A DNA stretch of 40,222 nucleotides from an uncultured Myxococcales bacterium. GTDB lineage: Bacteria; Myxococcota_A; Bradymonadia; UBA7976; UBA1532. The translations under genes were made by a program, and so were the position numbers. The notes beneath the pieces were generated by a model, which saw only the letters and a program-made list of their open reading frames with translations, ran no database searches and was not told where the DNA came from. Of this stretch, positions 31,732 to 39,534 are shown one piece after another. Location: the NCBI GenBank assembly GCA_903847385.1, contig CAINDO010000421.1, positions 1 through 40,222 of the forward strand. Reading direction: 5' to 3'. How positions within the stretch are numbered: position 1 is the stretch's first letter; every line of letters begins with the position of its first letter.

Positions 31732-33348
31732 ATGATTTCGTTCACCCGCGTCAGCAAGCAGTACGGCGGACAGATCCTCTTCATCGAAGCGGACTTCCAG
31801 CTCAACCCCGGCGAGAAGGCCGGCCTCGTCGGCCCCAACGGCGCCGGCAAGACGACGATCTTCCGCCTGATCACGGGCGAAGAAGAAGCGGACGAGGGCG
31901 AGGTCTCCCGCCCGAAGCGGATGACCATCGGCTACTTCCGGCAGGACGTGGGGGACCTGAAGGGCCGCACCGTGCTCGCCGAGACGATGGCGGGCGCCGG
32001 CGAGGTGGCCGACATGGCCGACGAGCTCGCCCGCCTGGAGCACGCCATGGCCGAGGGCAGCGACGATCCGGGCCTGCTCGACCGCTACGGCCACGTGCAG
32101 GAGCGCTTCGACTCGCTGGGCGGCTACGACCTCGAGGCGCGCGCGCAGTCCATCCTGGCCGGCCTGGGCCTGCAGCCCGAGCAGGTCGCCGGCGACGTCG
32201 GCAAGCTCTCCGGCGGGTGGAAGATGCGCGTCGCGCTGGCCCGCATCCTGCTCTCGCGCCCGGACGTCCTCCTGCTGGACGAGCCCACCAACTACCTGGA
32301 TCTCGAGTCGATCCTCTGGCTCGAGAACTTCCTGCGCGACTACCCCGGCGCCGTGCTGATGACCTGCCACGACCGGGACGTGATGAACCGCGTGGTCTCG
32401 CGCATCGTCGAGATCGACGGCGGCGAGGTGAAGACCTACGCCGGCGACTACGAGTTCTACGAGCGCCAGCGCGCCCTGGAGAACGCCCGGCGCGAGGCCG
32501 AATACGACCGCCAGCAGGCCATGCTGGCCAAGGAGATGCGGTTCATCGAGCGCTTCAAGGCGCAGGCCGCCAAGGCCGCGCAGGTGCAGAGCCGCGTGAA
32601 GAAGCTCGACAAGATCGAGAAGGTCGAGCCGCCCCGCCGCATCATCGAGCGCAACTTCGAGTTCCGGCAGCCCTCGCGGTCGGGTGAAGACGCCGTCAAG
32701 GTCACGAACCTGAAAAAGGGGTACGGCGGCCGCATGATCCACGACGGCCTGAACCTGGTGGTGCGCCGCACCGAGCGCTGGGCCGTGATGGGCGAGAACG
32801 GCGCCGGCAAGACCACGCTGCTCAAGCTCATGGCCGGCGTCACCCAGCCGGACTCGGGCACCGCCGGCATCGGCGCCGGCGTCACCATGGGCTACTTCGC
32901 GCAGCACCAGATGGAGCAGCTCGAGGGCCAGAACACCATCCTGGAAGAACTCCAGCACCACACGCGCACGGCCGGCATCGGCGTGCTGCGCAGCGCCGCG
33001 GGCGCCTTCGGGTTCCAGGGGGACGACGTCGAGAAGAAGATCTCCGTGCTCTCCGGCGGCGAGAAGGCCCGGCTCGCGCTGCTGAAGATCTTCTTCGACG
33101 CGCCGAACCTGCTCATCCTCGACGAGCCCACCAACCACCTGGACATCGTGACCAAGCGGATGCTGATGCGCACGCTGGCCGAGTACGAGGGCACGATCGT
33201 GTTCGTGTCCCACGACCGCGCCTTCTTGCGCTCCATCGCCAACCGCGTGCTCGAGCTGACCTCGCGCGGGCCGCACATCTACGGCGGCACCTACGACGAG
33301 TACGTGTCGGCCTCGGGCCACGAGGCCCCGGGCATGCGGGCGACCTGA
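31732..33348 (+). CDS. ABC-F family ATPase (ribosome-associated translation factor type)
   Basis: 538 residues with two ABC domains and no membrane part. Domain 1 has Walker A GPNGAGKT (34-41), signature LSGGWKMR (159-166) and Walker B LLLDEPTNYLDLES (180-193). Domain 2 has GENGAGKT (354-361), LSGGEKAR (440-447) and LILDEPTNHLD (461-471). Both catalytic Glu residues (184 and 465) are present. The charged linker between the domains (about 240-300; RREAEYDRQQ, AAQVQSRVKKLDKIEKVEPP) is the P-site tRNA-interaction motif of ABC-F proteins. Family members act on stalled ribosomes, gate initiation or protect against ribosome-targeting antibiotics; housekeeping and resistance types cannot be told apart here. 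The start at 31732 lacks a ribosome site but has promoter-like boxes close upstream. Confidence 0.93.
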   Translation: MISFTRVSKQYGGQILFIEADFQLNPGEKAGLVGPNGAGKTTIFRLITGEEEADEGEVSRPKRMTIGYFRQDVGDLKGRTVLAETMAGAGEVADMADELARLEHAMAEGSDDPGLLDRYGHVQERFDSLGGYDLEARAQSILAGLGLQPEQVAGDVGKLSGGWKMRVALARILLSRPDVLLLDEPTNYLDLESILWLENFLRDYPGAVLMTCHDRDVMNRVVSRIVEIDGGEVKTYAGDYEFYERQRALENARREAEYDRQQAMLAKEMRFIERFKAQAAKAAQVQSRVKKLDKIEKVEPPRRIIERNFEFRQPSRSGEDAVKVTNLKKGYGGRMIHDGLNLVVRRTERWAVMGENGAGKTTLLKLMAGVTQPDSGTAGIGAGVTMGYFAQHQMEQLEGQNTILEELQHHTRTAGIGVLRSAAGAFGFQGDDVEKKISVLSGGEKARLALLKIFFDAPNLLILDEPTNHLDIVTKRMLMRTLAEYEGTIVFVSHDRAFLRSIANRVLELTSRGPHIYGGTYDEYVSASGHEAPGMRAT

Positions 33349-33364
33349 GCGCGCGTCGGCGGCG

Positions 33365-34363
33365 TCAGACCGGGGGCTTCGCCGCCGGCCGGAACTTGGG
33401 CCCCAGCGTGAGCAGCAGGATGGCCGCCACGACGAGCCCGGCGCCGAGGAGCTCCGTCGGCCCCGGCGGGGCCTTGTCCATGAAGAGCACCAGCAGGTAG
33501 GCCGCCACCACGCCGGCCAGGATGCTGCTCGCGCGGTTGACCGGCACGCAGAACGTGTTCTCGCGGCCGTCCAGCAGGATCAGACCGCCGAAGATGCCCG
33601 TGCCCTGCGAGAGCAGGCCGATCACGGCGCCCCAGGCCAGCGCGGCGCCGGCGCCGAGGCCCGTGAAGCCATCGACGATCTCGTGCCGCAGCGACTCGGG
33701 ACCCAGGAGCGCCATCAACCCGAGCAGGGCGAGCGCCGCCGGCGTGGCCACGAGCTGCTCCTCGGCGAAGAAGCGGTGGCTGTCCCCCCGCTCGCTCGAC
33801 TTGGCCAGGCGGCTCATGAACTGCAGGCGGATGAAGTAGGCCAGCAGGTACAGGCCCACGTTGGCGGCGCAGGTGGCCGTGATGTCGTAGCCCGTGCGCT
33901 CCGCGAAAGCCACCAGCAGGGCCCCCATGCTCAGCAGCAGCGCGCCCCAGGAGTACCAGCGCACGGCCCGCCCGGAGAGCTCGTCGATGAGCGGCGCCAT
34001 GACCAGCACGCCGCCGCGCATCAGGAGCATCACGAACACGATGCTCACACCCTCGAAGGTGTAGGCCAGCGTGGTCGTCATCAGGATGACGGCGGTGCAC
34101 AGGCCGGAGAGCACGGTGTAGCGCGTGGCGCGCGGCCAGGAGCGGCCGGCGAACTGGAACTGCGCCGCGCTGCGCCACCAGCCCGTGCCCCACAGGAAGA
34201 GCACCATGCCGATGAGCGAGGCCATGGTGGACACGGGCAGGATGGCGACGCCCGAGATGCGCTCGTCGACCCCCGGGAGCGCACCGCTGGACATCGCCTT
34301 GGTGAGCGCGCTGTAGGGCGCGTAAGCGAGAAAATAACCCAACGCGGCGAGCCAGATGTTCAC
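33365..34363 (-). CDS. DMT/EamA-like multi-helix transporter
   Basis: 332 residues from a GTG at 34363, with about ten hydrophobic helices spread over the whole length, the layout of the drug/metabolite transporter superfamily. Conserved-looking features are ILMTTTLAYTFEGVSIVFVMLLMRGG in the first half, and WGAVIGLLSQGTGIFGGLILLD with a following PVNRASSILAGVVAAYLL in the second. The substrate is unknown. The 3' end is convergent with the ABC-F gene 16 bp away. There is no Shine-Dalgarno sequence; TAGCCT sits 7 bp before the GTG, suggesting a leaderless transcript. A GTGAC palindrome lies about 43 bp upstream. Confidence 0.8.
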   Translation of the reverse strand: MNIWLAALGYFLAYAPYSALTKAMSSGALPGVDERISGVAILPVSTMASLIGMVLFLWGTGWWRSAAQFQFAGRSWPRATRYTVLSGLCTAVILMTTTLAYTFEGVSIVFVMLLMRGGVLVMAPLIDELSGRAVRWYSWGALLLSMGALLVAFAERTGYDITATCAANVGLYLLAYFIRLQFMSRLAKSSERGDSHRFFAEEQLVATPAALALLGLMALLGPESLRHEIVDGFTGLGAGAALAWGAVIGLLSQGTGIFGGLILLDGRENTFCVPVNRASSILAGVVAAYLLVLFMDKAPPGPTELLGAGLVVAAILLLTLGPKFRPAAKPPV

Positions 34364-34405
34364 CCGGGCGAGGCTACGCCGTTCTGCGCCGAATGTGTCT
34401 TTTTT

Positions 34406-34421
34406 GTGACAATTCAGTCAC
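34406..34421. promoter_or_regulatory. GTGAC-N6-GTCAC palindrome upstream of the transporter gene
   Basis: GTGAC (34406-34410) and GTCAC (34417-34421) form an inverted repeat at the stop codon of the helical-repeat gene, about 43 bp before the transporter start. The T-run next to it lies on the wrong side for a minus-strand terminator, so an operator is likelier. The half-site spacing is not that of a CRP site. Confidence 0.4.
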
Positions 34422-35328
34422 GGCCGAGGAGCAACCCCAGCGAGACGAGCGTCGCGTCGCAGAACGCGCGGAACTCGGCGTCCTCGATGCCGGCCAGGGC
34501 GTCCGAGGCGGCCTCGAGGTGCACGACGGCGGCGGGCAGGTCCCCGGCGGCGTGGGCGGCCCGCGCGCAGGCCTCGTGGGCGAAGAACGACTCGCCCGGG
34601 TCGCCGCCGTTCTCGCGCACGATGCGCAGGCAGGCCTCGCCGTGGCCCCGCGCCTCGGTGACGGCGCCGGCCTTCAGGTGGCTCATGCACAGGCGGTACT
34701 CGGCGCGCTCGACGTGCATCCAGGTCCCGGCCAAGGCCCAGAAGCGCCGGGCGACCTGCGCGGCGCGCAGCATCAGCGCCCGGCCGGTCTCGTCGAGCGT
34801 GGGGGCCTCTTCGAGCCCGCAGGCCAGGTTGTTGGCGGCCACGGCCAGCTCGCGGGCGGCGGGATCGGCGCGGTCGAGGTCCGCGCCGGCGAGCGCCACG
34901 GCGGCGTCCAGGTCGGCCCCGCCGGCCGTCAGGCGACCCTGGCCGACCTGCATCGCCGCGGAGAGGGCCAGCACGCGGATCCGGCCGCTCGTCTCACCGG
35001 ACTCGGCCGTGCCGAGCCGGCGGTGGTGGTCGCTCGCGTCGGCGTCGCCGGCGCAGCGGTGCACCGCCGCCAGCAGTCGGTGCACGCCCTGAGACTCCGC
35101 GGTCGGCGCGTCGCCGCCGGCGCGGGAGAGGGCGCCCTCGATCAGCGCGATGGCCTCGGTGAAGCGGCCGAGGTGCTCGCCGCCCACGTGCGCGACGAGG
35201 CGCGCGTAGGCCAGCACCTCCGCAGGGGTCCTGGCCTGATCGGCCACGGCCGAGAGCGTCGCGAAGACGCCCGCGGCGTCCGTCGCGTGGTCGTTCCATC
35301 CTCGGGAGAGCACGTCGTCGAGCGCCAT
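34414..35328 (-). CDS. Alpha-helical repeat protein of unknown function
   Basis: 304 residues, soluble, no signal peptide. Helical pairs with TPR-like spacing run through most of the length (for example LARLVAHVGGEHLGRFTEAIALIEGAL near 45-70 and SFFAHEACARAAHAAGDLPAAVVHLEAASDAL near 250-280). The HVGGEHLGRF motif recurs in uncharacterised bacterial proteins of this sort. A strong ribosome site (GGGAGGTCGCC) fixes the ATG at 35328. It lies 21 bp after the TIGR02300-like gene and is probably cotranscribed with it. Function unknown; TPR-like proteins usually act as scaffolds. Confidence 0.75.
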   Translation of the reverse strand: MALDDVLSRGWNDHATDAAGVFATLSAVADQARTPAEVLAYARLVAHVGGEHLGRFTEAIALIEGALSRAGGDAPTAESQGVHRLLAAVHRCAGDADASDHHRRLGTAESGETSGRIRVLALSAAMQVGQGRLTAGGADLDAAVALAGADLDRADPAARELAVAANNLACGLEEAPTLDETGRALMLRAAQVARRFWALAGTWMHVERAEYRLCMSHLKAGAVTEARGHGEACLRIVRENGGDPGESFFAHEACARAAHAAGDLPAAVVHLEAASDALAGIEDAEFRAFCDATLVSLGLLLGRD

Positions 35329-35349
35329 GGGCGACCTCCCGGGGGCGAA

Positions 35350-35691
35350 TCAGCCCTCTTCGTCCTCGCCGCCGGCCTCTTCCTCGTCACCACCCTCTTC
35401 GTCCTCGAAGGCGGCGTCGTCGTCGTCGAACGGCGCGTCGTCGTCGTCGAACGCCGGGGCGGCGTCCTCGTCGTCGAACGGCGCGTCGTCTTCCTCGACC
35501 TTGGGCTCGTAGACCGGCGCCACGCGACCGCGCTTGCTGCCCCCGCGCGAGGCCTTCGGCGCCGCCTCGGACGACTGCACCTCGGGCGGCGCGCCGCACT
35601 TGGGGCACTTGGCGTCGGGCTTGTTCAGGTCATAGAACTTGGTGCCGCAGTTGTGGCAGGCGTACTTGCGACCGAGTGCGGGGTTGGCCAC
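35350..35691 (-). CDS. TIGR02300-type zinc-ribbon protein with acidic tail
   Basis: 113 residues. Two CxxC knuckles, CHNCG (about 12-16) and CPKCG (about 29-33), enclose [10 protein letters not shown] and form a zinc ribbon; this FYDL-containing arrangement marks the TIGR02300 family. From about residue 67 the chain is nearly all Asp, Glu, Ala and Gly, with a tandem [14 protein letters not shown] pattern encoded by repeated GTCGTC-type DNA. Function is unknown; a small acidic nucleic-acid-related protein is plausible. A ribosome site (AAGGAG) precedes the ATG. It is divergent from the flavin reductase gene and 21 bp upstream of the helical-repeat gene. Confidence 0.8.
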   Translation of the reverse strand: MANPALGRKYACHNCGTKFYDLNKPDAKCPKCGAPPEVQSSEAAPKASRGGSKRGRVAPVYEPKVEEDDAPFDDEDAAPAFDDDDAPFDDDDAAFEDEEGGDEEEAGGEDEEG

Positions 35692-35819
35692 GGGCTGCTC
35701 CTTCGATGGGTGGGCGGGGGACGAACTCGAACCAGGACGCGCGCTTTATGGGGGATGATCGCGCGGGCCGTCAATGTGCTTCTCTCGCGAAGCAGCGCGC
35801 GCTGTGCCAAGCTCGCCCC

Positions 35820-36332
35820 ATGGCGAACGATTCGACCCCATCACAGTCGCAACTCCAGACCCATTTCAAGGCCGCCTTGGGTTCCTGGGCCAGCGGCGTG
35901 GCCATCGTGGCCGCGCACGACGCCGGCCTCGCCGAGGGCACCACCGTCTCGAGCTTCACGTCGCTCTCGCTCGACCCGCCGCTCGTGCTCGTGTGCCTCG
36001 CGCCCTCGGCCCGCGTCGTCGGCACCATCCGGCGAAGCAATCGCTTCACCGTGAGCGTGCTGGCCGCCGACCAGGAGCCGGCGTCGCGCCACTTCGCCGC
36101 CCGCGGCCGCGACCCCCAGGCCGGCTTCGGCCCCATCCCGGCCGCCCGCGCGCCCGATGGTCAGCCCGTGGTCGCCGGCGCCGCCGCCTACCTGGCCTGC
36201 GCCCTCGAGGCGGTCATCCCGCAGGGCGACCACCACATCTTCATCGGTCGCGTCGAGCACGCCGCCGCGGACGAGGCGCGCCCACCGCTGCTCTACTTCC
36301 GCCGCGGCTACCGGCAGGTCACCGGCTCGTGA
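35820..36332 (+). CDS. Flavin reductase domain (FMN-binding) protein
   Basis: 170 residues. The split-barrel flavin-reductase fold is seen in FKAALGSWASGVAIVAAHDA (16-35), EGTTVSSFTSLSLDPPLVLVCL (39-60), NRFTVSVLAADQEPASRHFA (about 74-93) and a final LLYFRRGYRQV. Such proteins bind FMN and reduce flavin with NAD(P)H, often for a partner monooxygenase, though none is nearby. The ATG at 35820 has no ribosome site and a CAAGCT hexamer 6 bp upstream. Its stop overlaps the sirtuin start (GTGA, 36329-36332), so the two are coupled; both use nicotinamide nucleotides. Confidence 0.88.
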   Translation: MANDSTPSQSQLQTHFKAALGSWASGVAIVAAHDAGLAEGTTVSSFTSLSLDPPLVLVCLAPSARVVGTIRRSNRFTVSVLAADQEPASRHFAARGRDPQAGFGPIPAARAPDGQPVVAGAAAYLACALEAVIPQGDHHIFIGRVEHAAADEARPPLLYFRRGYRQVTGS

Positions 36333-37093
36333 TCGACGCCGCCGTCGTCGAGTGTTTCCGGCGGGCCCGGAGCATCCTGTTCATCACCGGCGCCGGCCTG
36401 AGCGCCGACTCGGGGCTGCCCACCTACCGCGGCATCGGCGGCCTGTACGACGGCGGCGTGACGCCCGAGGGCTTCGCCATCGAGGACGCCCTGTCCGGCA
36501 CGATGCTGCGCGCGCGCCCCGAGATCTGCTGGAAGTATCTGCTGCAGATCGAGTCCGCCTGCCGCGGCGCCCGCCCGAACCGCGCCCACGAGGTCATCGC
36601 CGCCTTCGAGGCCGACCGCCCCGGCGTGTGGGTGCTCACCCAGAACGTCGACGGTTTCCACCGCGCCGCCGGCTCGAAGAACGTGATCGAGATCCACGGC
36701 GAGGTGAGCACGCTCCTGTGCACGCGCTGCGCCTGGACGGAGCGCCGCGCCGACTGGGCTGGCCTGGTCACGCCGCCGTTGTGCCCGAGCTGCGGCGCGC
36801 CCGTGCGCCCCAACGTGGTGCTCTTCGGCGAGATGCTGCCCCACGCGGCGATGCGCACCTACACCCGCGTCCTCCAGGCCGGCTTCGACCTGGTGGTCTC
36901 CATCGGCACCACCAGCGTGTTCCCCTACATCGCCGGGCCCGTGGTGGAGGCGCGCAAGGCCGAGATCCCCACCGTGGAGATCAACCCCGGCGACACCGAG
37001 GTCTCGCATCTGGTGCACCACCGCGTGCGCCTGGGGGCCGCGGTCGCGCTCGAGGCTATCTGGGCGGCGTTGCGCTCGGCGGACCCTGCCTGA
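36329..37093 (+). CDS. Sirtuin-family NAD-dependent deacylase
   Basis: 254 residues from a GTG that overlaps the flavin reductase stop. NAD-binding motifs are FITGAGLSADSGLPTYRG (18-35), TQNVDGFH (104-111), SIGTTSVFP (191-199) and EINPGD (217-222). The catalytic His is His123 in IEIHG. Four cysteines (131, 134, 152, 155; CTRC and CPSC) form the structural zinc site. RPNVVLFGE (160-168) is also conserved. The enzyme removes acyl groups from lysine using NAD. The Tyr-x-x-Arg pair of desuccinylases (SIRT5/CobB type) is not evident in the WKYLLQIESACRG segment, so acetyl or other acyl groups are more likely. The last 38 bp overlap the convergent HEAT-like lipoprotein gene. Confidence 0.92.
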   Translation: MIDAAVVECFRRARSILFITGAGLSADSGLPTYRGIGGLYDGGVTPEGFAIEDALSGTMLRARPEICWKYLLQIESACRGARPNRAHEVIAAFEADRPGVWVLTQNVDGFHRAAGSKNVIEIHGEVSTLLCTRCAWTERRADWAGLVTPPLCPSCGAPVRPNVVLFGEMLPHAAMRTYTRVLQAGFDLVVSIGTTSVFPYIAGPVVEARKAEIPTVEINPGDTEVSHLVHHRVRLGAAVALEAIWAALRSADPA

Positions 37094-38018
37094 CGCCCGG
37101 GGGCATCGACGGCGGGTGGGCGCGGGCGTAGGCGTCGTAGGTCTCGATGGCCTCGCGCACCCGCGCCGCGACGTTGGGCCAGGCGGCCGGCGTGGCGAAA
37201 CACGGGTTCGACTTGAACATGTCCGGCCGCCGGTCCCGCCGGCTCAGGGGCTCGAAGAGGAGCAGCGTGCAGGCCCGCGTGCGCACGTCCGGCGAGGGGT
37301 CGTCCAGGAACTTCAGCAGCCGTGCGCGGGCCTTGGGGCGGTTGAACAGCGCCGCCAGCGCCTGGACCACGGGCCGCCGCACGTCCGCGCGCGAGTCCGA
37401 CGCCGCGCGCTCCAGCCCGGCCCAGGACTCCGGCGTGTCGAAGTCCACCAGGGCCCGCACGGCGGCGTCCACCACGTCCGCCAGACCCAGCGACTTCGCC
37501 TCCTCCTCCGTGATCAGGATGGCGTCGGCGATCTCGGGCAGGGCCTCCTTGGCCCGCAGCGTGAAGAGCTGCGCCAGGACGGTCTTGTGCCACAGCCGCA
37601 CGTCCGGCTCCCGGTTGCGCAGGAGCTTCCGCAGCGCGGCGACGACGAGGCCCCGCTCGGCCCCGTGTACGTTCAGGACCCGCGCGGCCTCCGTCCGGGC
37701 CTCCGGGGGCGCGGCGTCGGAGTTCAGACAGTGGAGCAGCACGCGCCGCGCCTCCTCCGACTTCTGGTCGGCGAGCACGCCCATCCGCTCGGCCACGAGC
37801 CGACGATCCTCGGCGCCCCGCGGCACGGTGCCTTGACACACGGCCCACACGGTCTCGGCCGTGGGCGAGAGCCGCGGGGCCGCATCCGAGGCCGGCGCGC
37901 TCACCGGCGCGGCCGAGGTCGGCGCGGGCACCGGCGCGTCGCCGCCCCCCGAGCACGCGGACACCACCGCCACGCCGGCCAGGGCGAGCCCGAAGGCCAA
38001 AGGCTTCAACACAGGCAC
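37056..38018 (-). CDS. HEAT-like repeat lipoprotein
   Basis: 320 residues from a GTG at 38018. A lipoprotein signal ends at VVSAC (Cys22), followed by a Pro/Ala linker to about 50. Residues about 70-275 form helical HEAT-like repeats (EARRVLLHCLNSDAAPPEAR, VVAALRKLLRNREPDVRLW, LLKFLDDPSPDVRTRACTLL). The C-terminus is Pro-rich. It probably sits in the periplasm, anchored by lipid, as a protein-binding scaffold. It follows the Cys-rich lipoprotein gene by 10 bp and was probably cotranscribed with it. Its last 38 bp overlap the convergent sirtuin gene. Confidence 0.8.
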   Translation of the reverse strand: MPVLKPLAFGLALAGVAVVSACSGGGDAPVPAPTSAAPVSAPASDAAPRLSPTAETVWAVCQGTVPRGAEDRRLVAERMGVLADQKSEEARRVLLHCLNSDAAPPEARTEAARVLNVHGAERGLVVAALRKLLRNREPDVRLWHKTVLAQLFTLRAKEALPEIADAILITEEEAKSLGLADVVDAAVRALVDFDTPESWAGLERAASDSRADVRRPVVQALAALFNRPKARARLLKFLDDPSPDVRTRACTLLLFEPLSRRDRRPDMFKSNPCFATPAAWPNVAARVREAIETYDAYARAHPPSMPPGVRQGPPSATPPR

Positions 38019-38028
38019 GGTGGCTCCG

Positions 38029-39525
38029 TCACGGCGCCGAGAGGCAGGCGTCGATGGCGCCGCAGTCCCCCTGCGCGGCGAGCGCGCAGGCGTACTGGTC
38101 GCGGGTCATGCTGGCGCAGCCGGCCAGGCAGAACGCCCGGCCGCCCACCCCCAGGCAGGCCTCGAGGCCGTTGTCGCAGAACGCCGCGCACTCGTCCGGC
38201 GTGGGGCGGAAGTCTCCGCCGCCCTCGCAGATCGGCGCAAGCTCGCGGTTGTTGCGATACACCAGGCGGCGGACGTCCGAACACATCGCGGCCTCGGTCA
38301 TCTGCACCTGCAGCTCGTCCGGGGGCTGCACCAGGCAGCCGGCGGTGCAGTTCACGCTCAGCTCGGGCGGAATCACGCGGGGCGGGCAGGCCTCGAGCAG
38401 GCAGCCCTCGATGCGGTCGCAGAATCGCCCGCAGCGGTCGAGCGCCGCCGGGTCGTCGAAACAGTCCCCGACGGCGTCGCAGCCCTGGCTCTGCACGCAC
38501 AGGAGCTGCGCGGCGTCGAACCCGGCGCAGGCGGCCTCGCAGGCGGCCTGGTCGCCGAGCTGGTTGCAGGGCAGGACCCGCTCGCGACACAGCGTCGCGC
38601 AGGCGTCCTCGGGGCTCGCGTCACAGCGGGCGTCGATCTGCGGCGTCTCCTGCCGAACCCGGGCGACGATGTCTCCGCAGGTGCTCTCCGCGAACGCGCG
38701 CATCTGTTCGGGCGTCGGCGGCGAACCGAGACAGGTCATGTTGCATGCGTCCACGTAGCCCGCGGGCAGCGTTCCGGGTGCACACTCGGCGGTGATGCAG
38801 CGCTCGGTGCGGCGACAGATGTTCCCGCACTGCTGCTGGGCGTCACCGGGACCGGGGCCGGGCCCCATCGTCCCGAGGCACTGACTCAACACATCGCAGG
38901 CCTCGTTGCCCGCCAGGCAGTCGAGCAGCATCGGCGGCATCGCGGCGCACAGGTCCGCGCAGCCGGCGGGGATGTTGGGGCCCATCGGCGTCAGGCCGCA
39001 GGCCTCCATGTGCGCGCAGGCGGACTCGCAGCGCGGATCCACGGGCCGCGGCGGACCCCCGGCGCAGGCCTCGACCAGCTCCGGCCGCGCCTGGAAGATG
39101 ACCGCGTTCAGCTCGTCGCACGAGGCCTGCGCCAGCTTGCGCGTGTCGTCCTCGCCGAAGGTCTCGCACAGATCGCACAGCCCGATGGCCGAGGGCTTCG
39201 CGTCCAGCACCGGGCATGCCGCCGGAAAACAGGCGTCGATGCGCGCGCACAGGTCGTCGCACGGACCATCGCCCGCGGCGTCGGCCCCGGGGTTCGTGCC
39301 CGCGTCGGGCGGCACCGGCTTCGTGTCCGCGTCCGTGGACGTCGAACCGCCGCTCCCCTGCCCGCCCGCGGCGTCCGCGCCCGTCGCGCCACCGCCCGCG
39401 CCGCCACCGGCCGGGCCGGCGTCCTCGGTGTCGCCGCTCGGCGACGGCGTGGCCGAGTCGATGCAGGCCGGCAGCATCCAGGCCAACGAGAGCCAAAAGG
39501 GCAGACCAGCGCGCGCGCTCAGCAT
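38029..39525 (-). CDS. Lipoprotein with six tandem 8-cysteine modules
   Basis: 498 residues. The signal ends at lipobox LPAC (Cys21), followed by a Gly/Ala/Ser/Asp linker (22-88). The rest holds 48 cysteines in six modules of exactly eight, alternating two types. Type A (about 65-69 residues; Cys 89-154, 233-301, 365-433) has spacing C-x3-C-x5-C-x4-C-x12-C. Type B (about 47-51 residues; Cys 166-216, 309-355, 446-494) has C-x3-C-x5/6-C-x8/12-C-x3-C-x9-C. All cysteines can pair within modules, so an oxidised, disulfide-rich cell-surface or periplasmic protein is expected. Such Cys-rich lipoproteins with acidic linkers are common in Myxococcota, mostly uncharacterised. A good ribosome site (GAGGTGATGCC) precedes the ATG. 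It starts 9 bp after the upstream gene's stop. Confidence 0.88.
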   Translation of the reverse strand: MLSARAGLPFWLSLAWMLPACIDSATPSPSGDTEDAGPAGGGAGGGATGADAAGGQGSGGSTSTDADTKPVPPDAGTNPGADAAGDGPCDDLCARIDACFPAACPVLDAKPSAIGLCDLCETFGEDDTRKLAQASCDELNAVIFQARPELVEACAGGPPRPVDPRCESACAHMEACGLTPMGPNIPAGCADLCAAMPPMLLDCLAGNEACDVLSQCLGTMGPGPGPGDAQQQCGNICRRTERCITAECAPGTLPAGYVDACNMTCLGSPPTPEQMRAFAESTCGDIVARVRQETPQIDARCDASPEDACATLCRERVLPCNQLGDQAACEAACAGFDAAQLLCVQSQGCDAVGDCFDDPAALDRCGRFCDRIEGCLLEACPPRVIPPELSVNCTAGCLVQPPDELQVQMTEAAMCSDVRRLVYRNNRELAPICEGGGDFRPTPDECAAFCDNGLEACLGVGGRAFCLAGCASMTRDQYACALAAQGDCGAIDACLSAP

Positions 39526-39534
39526 GGCATCACC

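Noticed and set aside
34406..34421. CRP/FNR-type binding site
   Set aside because: The CRP consensus needs GTGA-N6-TCAC; here GTGA and TCAC are separated by eight bases.
34398..34421. Intrinsic terminator of the helical-repeat gene
   Set aside because: The T-run precedes the hairpin on the plus strand and becomes an A-run on the minus strand, the wrong orientation for the minus-strand gene.
35399..35500. Non-coding GTCGTC microsatellite
   Set aside because: It is the coding DNA of the Asp-rich tail of the zinc-ribbon protein.
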